Origin: an uncultured Parabacteroides sp.
GTDB taxonomy: Bacteria > Bacteroidota > Bacteroidia > Bacteroidales > Tannerellaceae
NCBI GenBank assembly: GCA_900541965.1
Contig: UQLN01000040.1
Span: 1 to 38,792 of the forward strand
Length of the DNA: 38,792 bases
Direction: 5' to 3'
The notes under the pieces were generated by a model. The model had not been told where the DNA came from. It searched no databases and worked only from the letters and a program-made list of their open reading frames with translations. Each line of letters opens with the position of its first letter. Within the stretch, counting starts at the first letter, position 1. This document shows positions 16,065 to 23,018 of this stretch, piece after piece. Made by a program: the position numbers and the translations under genes.

Positions 16065-16610
16065 TCAGGGAAAAATAAAATAAAACAGCGGAAGGTAATC
16101 TTTTAAGCCGATACGCAGGGCTTTTAGTGATTTTGTGATATGATATTCCACGCCTTTTACCGTGAGACTTGTTTCATCGGCTATTTCTTTTGCCGTTTTA
16201 TTTTCGAAACGGCTCATTTCGAATACACGCCGGGTCTGTTCGGGGAGGGATTGCAGCGTTCTTTGGATAATTGTTTGGATTTCATCAGAAAATATTTCTT
16301 CCGGGTTGCAAATTTCAAGTGTGGAAATGCGAATATTCAATTCCTGGTTATTTAGTTCTATCAGGTTTTCAATTGCGGCATCGTGGACAGCTTTATGGCG
16401 CAGATAGTCCAGCGACTTGTTTTTTAATATCGTAAGCAGGAGGGCTTCCGTTATTTCTCCCTCACTCTTAGAAATTGCCTTCCAGTATTTTACCAGTGAT
16501 TCGGATACGATATCTTCCGCTACCATATCATCATGCACATATGATTTGGTAAACAGGAATGATCGCCGGTAATTTTGTTCGTAAATAATGTTGAAATCTT
16601 TCTCTTTCAT
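16065..16610 (-). CDS. ECF-type RNA polymerase sigma factor (locus 1)
   Basis: From the ATG at 16610 this is 181 residues. Region 2 is at the N-terminus (FNIIYEQNYRRSFLFTKSYVHDDMVAEDIVSESLVKYWK). Region 4 is at the C-terminus (LPEQTRRVFEMSRFENKTAKEIADETSLTVKGVEYHITKSLKALR), the helix-turn-helix that reads the -35 element. A longer frame to 16721 is open, but its first 37 residues are low-complexity Phe/Lys and unlike the family, and the shorter start has GGAG immediately before it. It is expected to direct transcription of the adjacent susC/susD genes when freed by FecR. Confidence 0.92.
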   Translation of the reverse strand: MKEKDFNIIYEQNYRRSFLFTKSYVHDDMVAEDIVSESLVKYWKAISKSEGEITEALLLTILKNKSLDYLRHKAVHDAAIENLIELNNQELNIRISTLEICNPEEIFSDEIQTIIQRTLQSLPEQTRRVFEMSRFENKTAKEIADETSLTVKGVEYHITKSLKALRIGLKDYLPLFYFIFP

Positions 16611-16696
16611 CTCCAATGTCCATTCGGTGGTAAATGTAGAAAATTTTGGATAGAAAAATGATTTTGGGAAGAAAAAGATATACTCTTTGGATTTTG

Positions 16697-16754
16697 TAAA
16701 AACAGATGACGCCGATAGCACAGCCTGAAAAACAGGTCTGCGCTGCCGGCGTCA
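16697..16754 (-). terminator. intrinsic terminator downstream of oxyR
   Basis: A long interrupted stem (TGACGCCG.. 16754-16747 pairing with 16714-16707, and an inner CAG/CTG part) is followed on the minus strand by ATCTGTTTTT. It lies 25 bp beyond the oxyR stop and separates oxyR from the sigma factor gene, which is read in the same direction. Confidence 0.7.
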
Positions 16755-16778
16755 TTCGTGTTCACTATTACCTTATTC

Positions 16779-17705
16779 TCATACTACTTTTAATCCGGCC
16801 TGTAGTGTCAGCATTTCTTTAGGTACCGATTTCTTAATGCTTTCAATCAGGATACCGGAAACACTGTGACGGATGAAATCTTTACGGGTTACGAATACGA
16901 TTTCGCGGGCAGGCTTAGGGATAGCAAACGGGCGGACCAGTTCTTTTTGCTCATTGCTTAACTGGTAAGTAGCCAGTTCGGGAATAAATGTAATGCCGTT
17001 GCCACTCTCCACCATGCGCATAAACGTCTCGAGGCTACCCAGACGATAAGATGCCTGGTGAAGTTTTACCTTTTCCATTTGGCAGAAACGCATTAACTGG
17101 TCACGGAAACAATGGCCTTCGTCCAACAGCCAGAGACGTTCGTCGCTGATGTCTGCCGTGCGGAGAAGGTCTTTTTTGAATACCGCTTCGTTCCTGGCCA
17201 CATACCCGTAGAATTGTTCGTAGAAAAGCACGTCTCCCTGTAATTGCATTTCCGTAGGCTGGTTGGCAATAATTGCCGCATCCACTTCACCATTCAGCAA
17301 AGCCGCCATGGTCGGGGCTGTTTTCATTTCCAGGATACGTATATCCAGGTCAGGGTGCTTTTCTGCAACCTGTTGGAAGAAACGGGGCAGGAGGTACGGC
17401 GCAATAGTCGGTAACACCGCCAGGCGGAAAGTACCTTTTAAAGACTGTTCTTCCTCATTTACGATATCTTTTATCAGAGACGTCTGGTAAAGGACGACAC
17501 GTGCCTGGTCTATCACCTTACGTCCTGCCGGGGTAGGACATACCGGTTGTAGGTTACGGTCGAACAGTTTGATACCCAGTTCGTCTTCCAGCTTCTGAAT
17601 CATCATGCTGAGTGTCGGTTGCGTAACCCTGCAATGTTCTGCAGCTTTGGCGAAATGGCGGTAGGTATCTACTGCCAGAATGTATTCAAGTTGTTGTATA
17701 TTCAT
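16779..17705 (-). CDS. oxyR: hydrogen peroxide sensor and LysR-type regulator OxyR
   Basis: A 308-residue LysR-family protein with the winged-helix DNA-binding domain at 1-60 (AAEHCRVTQPTLSMMIQKLEDELG) and an effector domain from about 95. The two peroxide-sensing cysteines are present as GHCFRDQLMRFC, at positions 199 and 208, the same numbers as in E. coli OxyR. It therefore should form the regulatory disulphide and activate antioxidant genes. A TATCTTTG element (17771-17764) precedes it. Its probable target dps lies 1.5 kb away behind a matching operator, with purT in between. Confidence 0.95.
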   Translation of the reverse strand: MNIQQLEYILAVDTYRHFAKAAEHCRVTQPTLSMMIQKLEDELGIKLFDRNLQPVCPTPAGRKVIDQARVVLYQTSLIKDIVNEEEQSLKGTFRLAVLPTIAPYLLPRFFQQVAEKHPDLDIRILEMKTAPTMAALLNGEVDAAIIANQPTEMQLQGDVLFYEQFYGYVARNEAVFKKDLLRTADISDERLWLLDEGHCFRDQLMRFCQMEKVKLHQASYRLGSLETFMRMVESGNGITFIPELATYQLSNEQKELVRPFAIPKPAREIVFVTRKDFIRHSVSGILIESIKKSVPKEMLTLQAGLKVV

Positions 17706-17763
17706 TTTTTATTTAGATGTATTGATTAGTATCTGAGAACTGGGGTTTGAATCTTGCCAATTG

Positions 17764-17771
17764 CAAAGATA
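17764..17771 (-). promoter_or_regulatory. -7 element of the oxyR promoter
   Basis: TATCTTTG on the minus strand, an exact TAnnTTTG match, lies about 58 bp before the oxyR start and just beyond the purT stop. No convincing -33 element is seen, as might be expected for a regulated or weak promoter. Confidence 0.45.
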
Positions 17772-17800
17772 AAAAAATCTGCAAGTATGTAGGCGTTTCT

Positions 17801-18982
17801 TTACAGTTTTGTTTTCAGATGTTCCATCATGATGCCTGTCTTGCGGCGTGCATCGGCGACATCTGTTCCCCGTGCCAGCAAGACAGCCATGCGCCGGTGC
17901 CCGTGTACTTCCGGTTTGCCGAACAGTCGCAGTTGGGTATCTGGTTGTTCCAGCACCTTGTCCAGGTTGCCGAATGACAACTGATTACTTTCTCCTTCCA
18001 CTACAACAGCACGTGATGCTCCGGGACCGTGGAACGTAATATTCGGAACGGGCAATCCCAATACTGCACGTGCATGCAGGGCAAATTGAGATAAGTCCTG
18101 GGTTATCATTGTGACCATGCCGGTGTCGTGAGGACGTGGAGAGACTTCACTGAAAATAACGTCTTCTCCTTTTACAAACAGTTCGACTCCGAAAATACCC
18201 CGTCCGCCTAAAGCTTCGGTGATTTTGCCTGCTATCGTGCGGGCTTTTTCTTTTGCTACAGGACTCATAACCTGCGGTTGCCAGGATTCACGATAGTCTC
18301 CGTCCACTTGAATGTGTCCTACCGGTTCGAGGAAAGAAGTCCCCCCGATATGGCGGACCGTCAATTGGGTTATTTCGTAATCGAAATCCACAAAACCTTC
18401 CACAATGACTTTGCCGGCTCCGGCGCGTCCGCCCTCCTGTGCATACAGCCAGGCATGATTTATATCTTCTTCTTTACGGATTACACTTTGTCCGTGCCCG
18501 CTCGAACTCATAATAGGTTTTACCACGCACGGCATACCGATTACTTTTACCGCTTCAATAAATTCTTCTTCCGTAGAAGCAAAGCGATAGGGAGAAGTAG
18601 GCAAGCCCAGTTCTTCGGCCGCCAGGCGGCGGATGCCTTCCCTGTTCATCGTCAGCCAGGTTGCTTTGGCTGTAGGAATCACATGGAAGCCTTCGTTTTC
18701 CAGTTCCATTAATGTTTGGGTAGCAATTGCCTCCACTTCGGGAACGATATAATCAGGCTTTTCTTTTTCAATGATTTCGCGTAGAGCCTGCCCGTCAAGC
18801 ATGGATACGATATATGAACGGTGGGCTACCTGCATTGCCGGAGCATCCGGGTATTTATCCAATGCGATTACTTCAACACCGTAACGTTGTAATTCAATTA
18901 CAAATTCTTTTCCTAATTCACCGGAACCGCAGAGCAGCACTTTTGTAGCCGTTGCCGATTTGGGTGTACCAATTGTTATCAT
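17801..18982 (-). CDS. purT: formate-dependent GAR transformylase
   Basis: At 393 residues it matches the length of PurT. It is an ATP-grasp enzyme that makes formyl-GAR from GAR, formate and ATP in purine synthesis. The N-terminal VLLCGSGELGKE loop, YIVPEVEAIAT, VVKPIMSSSGHGQS of the ATP-grasp fold, the metal-binding GVELFVKGEDVIFSEVSPRPHDTGMVT segment, and the C-terminal PEVHGHRRMAVLLARG are characteristic. It is cytoplasmic. The gene stands alone between oxyR and dps; I see no sequence hint that it belongs to the oxidative-stress regulon. Confidence 0.95.
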   Translation of the reverse strand: MITIGTPKSATATKVLLCGSGELGKEFVIELQRYGVEVIALDKYPDAPAMQVAHRSYIVSMLDGQALREIIEKEKPDYIVPEVEAIATQTLMELENEGFHVIPTAKATWLTMNREGIRRLAAEELGLPTSPYRFASTEEEFIEAVKVIGMPCVVKPIMSSSGHGQSVIRKEEDINHAWLYAQEGGRAGAGKVIVEGFVDFDYEITQLTVRHIGGTSFLEPVGHIQVDGDYRESWQPQVMSPVAKEKARTIAGKITEALGGRGIFGVELFVKGEDVIFSEVSPRPHDTGMVTMITQDLSQFALHARAVLGLPVPNITFHGPGASRAVVVEGESNQLSFGNLDKVLEQPDTQLRLFGKPEVHGHRRMAVLLARGTDVADARRKTGIMMEHLKTKL

Positions 18983-19046
18983 ACTGTATTCTTATTATTG
19001 GGTTATACAAAATAGGATTTACAGACCTTCCTATTATTAAAACTTA

Positions 19047-19054
19047 CAAAGGTA
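19047..19054 (-). promoter_or_regulatory. -7 element of the purT promoter
   Basis: TACCTTTG on the minus strand matches TAnnTTTG and lies about 65 bp upstream of the purT start. The -33 TTTG is not evident. Confidence 0.4.
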
Positions 19055-19090
19055 TGTTTTTTATCTCGTTCTTCATATGGATGGCAGATG

Positions 19091-19127
19091 ATTGTTGACG
19101 ACTATTAATGTAATAGATGATATCTAT
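19091..19127. promoter_or_regulatory. OxyR operator upstream of dps
   Basis: The sequence reads ATTG-7 nt-CTAT-7 nt-ATAG-7 nt-CTAT, at 19091-19094, 19102-19105, 19113-19116 and 19124-19127. The established OxyR contact pattern is ATAG-N7-CTAT-N7-ATAG-N7-CTAT, so 15 of 16 contact bases and all three spacings fit. The inner half-site also matches the extended ATAGntnnnanCTAT form. It ends 20 bp before the dps -33 element, a suitable place for activation. Confidence 0.8.
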
Positions 19128-19147
19128 GTTAGTATAAAAAATATCTG

Positions 19148-19179
19148 TTTGACAGGTGTTTACATCTGCCGTATCTTTG
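19148..19179 (+). promoter_or_regulatory. dps promoter
   Basis: TTTG at 19148-19151 and TATCTTTG at 19172-19179 are separated by exactly 20 nt. This is the ideal Bacteroidota -33/-7 architecture and the best promoter in the window. The start codon of dps is 45 bp downstream. Confidence 0.85.
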
Positions 19180-19223
19180 CAGTATAAGAAAAACGAAAGT
19201 ATAACAATTAAAAAAATCGTAAT

Positions 19224-19715
19224 ATGAAAACATTAGATTATCTCCATTTGAACGAATCATCAGTAAATAACGTAGTAGCTGCTTTACAGCAATTATTAGC
19301 CGACTACCAGGTATTTTATACAAATCTTCGCGGTTTCCACTGGAACATTAAAGGACACGGGTTCTTTATCCTTCACAGCAAATTTGAAGAAATGTACAAT
19401 GATGCCGCAGAAAAGGTGGACGAATTGGCTGAACGTATCCTGATGTTGGGTGGCGAACCTGCTAACAAATTCAGCGAATATCTGAAAGTGGCACGTGTAA
19501 AAGAAGTTTCCGGCATATCTTGCGGCGATGAGGCTTTGAAGAACATCCTCGAAACTTACGGACAGTTTATCGCTGAAGAACGTAAATTGCTCTCTTTGGC
19601 TTCTGAAGCCGGCGACGAAGCTACTGTAGCTTTGATGAGCGATTACCTGAAAGAACAGGAAAAACTGGTTTGGATGCTGGTTGCATTCTCTACCGGTACT
19701 TGCAAAAAATCATGA
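19224..19715 (+). CDS. dps: Dps-family ferritin-like DNA protection protein
   Basis: A 163-residue Dps protein that assembles into a dodecamer, oxidises and stores iron using hydrogen peroxide, and shields DNA. The inter-subunit ferroxidase ligands are visible: His39 in RGFHWNIKG, and Asp66 and Glu70 in KVDELAERILMLGG, with the same 27-residue spacing as in the E. coli protein. There is no signal peptide. It is transcribed divergently from purT and lies directly behind an OxyR-type operator and a consensus promoter, so peroxide induction by the nearby OxyR is the natural inference. Confidence 0.95.
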   Translation: MKTLDYLHLNESSVNNVVAALQQLLADYQVFYTNLRGFHWNIKGHGFFILHSKFEEMYNDAAEKVDELAERILMLGGEPANKFSEYLKVARVKEVSGISCGDEALKNILETYGQFIAEERKLLSLASEAGDEATVALMSDYLKEQEKLVWMLVAFSTGTCKKS

Positions 19716-19756
19716 TGTGTAAGTGATTATTAATATTTTATTCATTGCGTTTGATC

Positions 19757-19784
19757 AAAGTCACCTCCGTGAGGAAGTGGCTTT
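19757..19784 (+). terminator. hairpin between dps and nagA, probably bidirectional
   Basis: AAAGTCACCTCC / GGAAGTGGCTTT forms 12 positions of stem with one mismatch and a GTGA loop, between the convergent ends of dps and nagA. The following T-tract is weak (TTTGTCGTTTG), so the terminator call is moderate. Confidence 0.55.
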
Positions 19785-19803
19785 GTCGTTTGTATACCTT
19801 GCG

Positions 19804-20970
19804 TTATAAAATTTTCTTCCCTTCCACGAAAGTACCCTTTACGTTTATGTCTTCGTCGAAAATGATAATGTCTGCATCTTTTCCCGGTTCAATCGTCCCT
19901 TTCCTGTCGAGTATTCCCATGATTCGTGCGGGAGTTTCCGATGCCATCCGTACTGCATCTTCCAGTGGGGTTTCTGCCTGCTCCACCATTGTCCGTATCA
20001 GTCTGTCGGCAGTAGCAATGCTTCCTGCTAAAGCCGAGTGGTCGGCAAGTTTGCAAACTCCGTCTTCTATAATTACACGTGGGTCGAAGATATGAGCGGT
20101 CTCTCGGCAGGCGCCTGCCGCCATCGAATCCGTAACCAGTGCCGTACGTTCCACCCCTTTGAATTTATGAACGAGCTTTAACAATGCCGGAGGAACATGG
20201 ATACCGTCCGCAATAACTTCTACTGTCATCCCGTCCATCAGGTAAATACTTTCAATTGTGCCTTCATGTTTATATTCCCTGTCTTTATGCAATCCTGTCA
20301 TTGCATTATAGAAATGGGTGACGTGGGTAAAGCCTGTCTCATAACCGGCTTTTACTTCTTTGTAGCCTGCGGTGGTATGTGCCAGCGATACCACTACGCC
20401 CCGTTGGGAAGCATAACCGGCAAAGTCCAGAGCTCCTGGTAGTTCCGGTGCTGCACTCCATCGTTTGATACATGATGTGGAATCGAGTATTGCCTTGTAT
20501 TCTTCCGGGCAGGGAAGGGAGATATATTCCGGTGGTTGTCCGCCTTTCATTTTCTCGTTCAGATAATTGCCTTCCAGATGAAGTCCGAGAACACTGGCTC
20601 CGTCGATAGGGTGTGCCTGTACATATTCGCAGGTCTGTATGGCCTGTTGGAGCGCATCGGGAGAAAAAACAGCCAGAGTTGCATACAGAGCTGTCGTACC
20701 GTGTAGGGCATGTGCCTTTGTAACGGCATTGAATGCTTCCGGCGTAGCTTCCAGAAAATCGTGTCCGCCACCGCCATGCACATGCATATCGATGCAGCCG
20801 GGAGTGACAAATAGTCCGGCGGCATCAATTACAATGGCTCCTTCAATGGGTGGGGTGGTTGTGGAAACTTCTGCTATTTTCCCGTCTTTTAGTACAACAC
20901 AACCTTTTTTCAGCCATCCCGAAGGAGTAAGCACTTTGCCGTTTATTATCTGATATATTTTGCCCTTCAT
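19804..20970 (-). CDS. nagA: N-acetylglucosamine-6-phosphate deacetylase
   Basis: A 388-residue amidohydrolase that hydrolyses GlcNAc-6-phosphate to glucosamine-6-phosphate and acetate, in amino-sugar recycling or catabolism. The metal-site motif DMHVHGGGGHDF (His63 and His65), the HLEGNYLN strand, the histidines in VSLAHTTAG and THVTHFYNAM, and the catalytic aspartate segment ALVTDSMAAG are all present. It ends in the family's GxxxPGKDADIIIFDE. No nagB is in the window. Upstream lie a TACATTTG element and three evenly spaced CATAGTTATG dyads that may control it. Confidence 0.94.
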   Translation of the reverse strand: MKGKIYQIINGKVLTPSGWLKKGCVVLKDGKIAEVSTTTPPIEGAIVIDAAGLFVTPGCIDMHVHGGGGHDFLEATPEAFNAVTKAHALHGTTALYATLAVFSPDALQQAIQTCEYVQAHPIDGASVLGLHLEGNYLNEKMKGGQPPEYISLPCPEEYKAILDSTSCIKRWSAAPELPGALDFAGYASQRGVVVSLAHTTAGYKEVKAGYETGFTHVTHFYNAMTGLHKDREYKHEGTIESIYLMDGMTVEVIADGIHVPPALLKLVHKFKGVERTALVTDSMAAGACRETAHIFDPRVIIEDGVCKLADHSALAGSIATADRLIRTMVEQAETPLEDAVRMASETPARIMGILDRKGTIEPGKDADIIIFDEDINVKGTFVEGKKIL

Positions 20971-21019
20971 TGTCTTTTATTTTATAATCTGATGTTCAAT
21001 TCTCTCTCACCGGAATGTG

Positions 21020-21027
21020 CAAATGTA
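21020..21027 (-). promoter_or_regulatory. -7 element of the nagA promoter
   Basis: TACATTTG on the minus strand is an exact TAnnTTTG match about 50 bp upstream of the nagA start. The first CATAGTTATG dyad (21035-21044) falls inside the region where the -33 box would lie, so a bound protein there could control the promoter. Confidence 0.5.
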
Positions 21028-21034
21028 ATAAATC

Positions 21035-21088
21035 CATAGTTATGGTTTTTCCAATTCATAGTTATGATTTCGGAAAACCATAACTATG
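21035..21088. repeat. three CATAGTTATG dyads at exact 22-bp spacing
   Basis: The dyad CATAGTTATG occurs at 21035-21044 and 21057-21066, and in inverted form (CATAACTATG) at 21079-21088. The start-to-start distance is exactly 22 bp, two helical turns. The spacers also include GGTTTTTCC and its near-complement GGAAAACC. The outer two copies, or the last two (13-bp perfect arms ATTCATAGTTATG / CATAACTATGAAT), can form competing hairpins. The position fits both an operator for nagA and the 3' end of the upstream oxidoreductase transcript. Confidence 0.6.
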
Positions 21089-21099
21089 AATGAATCCTA

Positions 21100-22989
21100 T
21101 TATTCTATTATTTCCCCGGTAATATCAATCGGTTCGCTATTGAAGGGGTCGATGATTGTGTCCAATAAGATGGCAAATTCTTTCCGGCTGATTGTGCGGT
21201 CGGGGTTATAATTGGTCAGTCCTACCGTTTTCCATAAATTGCTGGCAAGTTCAGGAGAAATATCTACTTCCTTATGGCTTGCATCCTCTACATTCAAACG
21301 GATTTCTTCAATCAGTTCGAATGCTTCATGGATACTTGCCGGCTTGTCGGAAGGAGAGAGGTTGATATCCGGGTAATAATCTTTCAGTTCCGGCAACAGG
21401 GCGTTGGCTGTCAGACAGGAGTCCGCATCGAACCAGGTTTGATTTGCCCAGCCGCTGTGCGTTCCGCGCCCTTTCAAAATACCGGTGGCGCCAATCCGTT
21501 GTACCGCTTTGAAATATTTGTCCTGAACCGGAAGGTCGAGGTAAGGCAATAGATAGCAATTTGCATTTAACAGGGCACGCTGGACTTTCCGTACCGGGAC
21601 TTCTTCTACTTTCAGGTCTTTTTTTATTGCCAGTGCTGCCAAAGCTCCGGCTGCCTGGCCTATTTCCATTAATACCGGTTGCAAGCGGGTGGCCCCATTG
21701 GCAAGGTTGGATACGGAAATGGACTTCTCCGTCACAATCAGGTCGTCGGTATTTTCGGGGATAAGGGTGCCCAAGGGCAATCCGAACGAAGGTACCGGAT
21801 AGAATTGTAAATCGGGCAGTTCAGCCTGTCCCTGATAACGACCATGATGATGGTCTACCGGATAGTCGCCAACGGCAATCGCTGTGCGGTATAATTTTTG
21901 AGATTGTGTATATGGGGCAGTCATATCATTCAATGTAAAACGGACTTTGCCATGAATACGCCGTGATTCGCGGTTATAGGGAATAAACGGCAGTTTGTCG
22001 GCTGTAGGAAACTCGTCGTCTGCCAGTCCGAGGGTATTGTATCCTAATACGGTTTGTAAATAGTAGAGATAACAAAGCGTGAAGTTTTTCGCTTTTTTCA
22101 AAACCTCTTCCCGTTCTTTGGGAGAAAGTTCTACCAGGTTGGCATAATAGTCATTTCCTTCGATAGGCCAGTTCAACATGTATTTGCCGTTTGGTAGTTT
22201 GCCGTAGCTCATCATTTGGTCGCAGTCCCATAAATGACTTTCTTTTTGAAAATTGGTGCAAAGATGCGCTTTGCAGGTGCAATAAAAAAGAGAAGGGTTG
22301 TAACCTTCCGGTTCGGGGATGGTAACATCTTTTCCATAATCTTTCAGTATGGCGACATAGGTAATGTCCTGAACGATGTCATTTGCTTTATCCGGAGCAA
22401 TCGCTTCACCAGTGGTGTCGCGTGCATCCATTCCTATATCATATTTTACGCCACACATTTTGGCAACATCTCCCAATTCCGTCCCGTCTATTAAAATCCG
22501 GGTGTGGATGGTTTGCTGGTCATTGTTCCAGTCTTTATAAGTAACAGCCCATCCTTTGGATGTCTTTTTTATTTCCTGGACCACCGATTTGTACCGGATA
22601 TTGAGGAAAGGTTCGGCGTCTGCCATCTCCTGTAAAACTTTGTTCATGGCGGAAGGTTCCGCTGCTATTGCCGATACCCAGGAGGTGTGCATGGCATTTT
22701 CATTTCCATAGTGGTCGACTAATTTGTCCCGGAACTCGCCAAATAGTCCGGATGGCAGTTTGTAACATCCGTCGATGCAGCTTACTCCGGCGGAGGTGAG
22801 GGCTCCGCCCAGCCATTCGTACTCTTCTAAAATAAGGGTTGGGACTTCCATCCGTGCAGCCTGGATACCGGCGGCGATTCCACTCGCTCCTCCGCCGATA
22901 ACCAGTACGTCTACTTCTTGTTTCTGCTTGCAGGCAGTAAACAAAAACATTAGCATTAAAACGAAAGTAAAGGGGTAGTTTTTAATCAT
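21100..22989 (-). CDS. FAD-dependent oxidoreductase, lipoprotein (locus 2)
   Basis: A 629-residue exported flavoprotein. The signal peptide ends FLFTAC (Cys20), so it is lipid-anchored outside the cytoplasm. The dinucleotide-binding fold starts at about residue 27 (VLVIGGGASGIAAGIQAA) and is followed by LGGALTSAGVSC and a second FAD contact (TRILIDGTELGDVAKMCG), as in the FAD_oxidored family. The last 130 residues look like two S-layer-homology-type repeats (ATGILKGRG..WFDADSCLTANALLPEL and NYNPDRTISRKEFAILLD). The substrate is unknown. It is the fourth gene of the SusC-SusD-oxidoreductase operon, 29 bp after its larger paralogue. Confidence 0.85.
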   Translation of the reverse strand: MIKNYPFTFVLMLMFLFTACKQKQEVDVLVIGGGASGIAAGIQAARMEVPTLILEEYEWLGGALTSAGVSCIDGCYKLPSGLFGEFRDKLVDHYGNENAMHTSWVSAIAAEPSAMNKVLQEMADAEPFLNIRYKSVVQEIKKTSKGWAVTYKDWNNDQQTIHTRILIDGTELGDVAKMCGVKYDIGMDARDTTGEAIAPDKANDIVQDITYVAILKDYGKDVTIPEPEGYNPSLFYCTCKAHLCTNFQKESHLWDCDQMMSYGKLPNGKYMLNWPIEGNDYYANLVELSPKEREEVLKKAKNFTLCYLYYLQTVLGYNTLGLADDEFPTADKLPFIPYNRESRRIHGKVRFTLNDMTAPYTQSQKLYRTAIAVGDYPVDHHHGRYQGQAELPDLQFYPVPSFGLPLGTLIPENTDDLIVTEKSISVSNLANGATRLQPVLMEIGQAAGALAALAIKKDLKVEEVPVRKVQRALLNANCYLLPYLDLPVQDKYFKAVQRIGATGILKGRGTHSGWANQTWFDADSCLTANALLPELKDYYPDINLSPSDKPASIHEAFELIEEIRLNVEDASHKEVDISPELASNLWKTVGLTNYNPDRTISRKEFAILLDTIIDPFNSEPIDITGEIIE

Positions 22990-23018
22990 CGTTATTTTTC
23001 TTTCTGAACTTAATCGGT

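Noticed and set aside
16611..16721. 37-residue extension of the ECF sigma factor
   Set aside because: The extension overlaps the oxyR terminator, is Phe/Lys-rich and is unlike region 2 of the family.
20971..21099. Riboswitch or glmS-type ribozyme upstream of nagA
   Set aside because: The only structure is the set of repeated CATAGTTATG dyads; no conserved riboswitch core is recognisable, and most of the dyads lie upstream of the likely transcription start.
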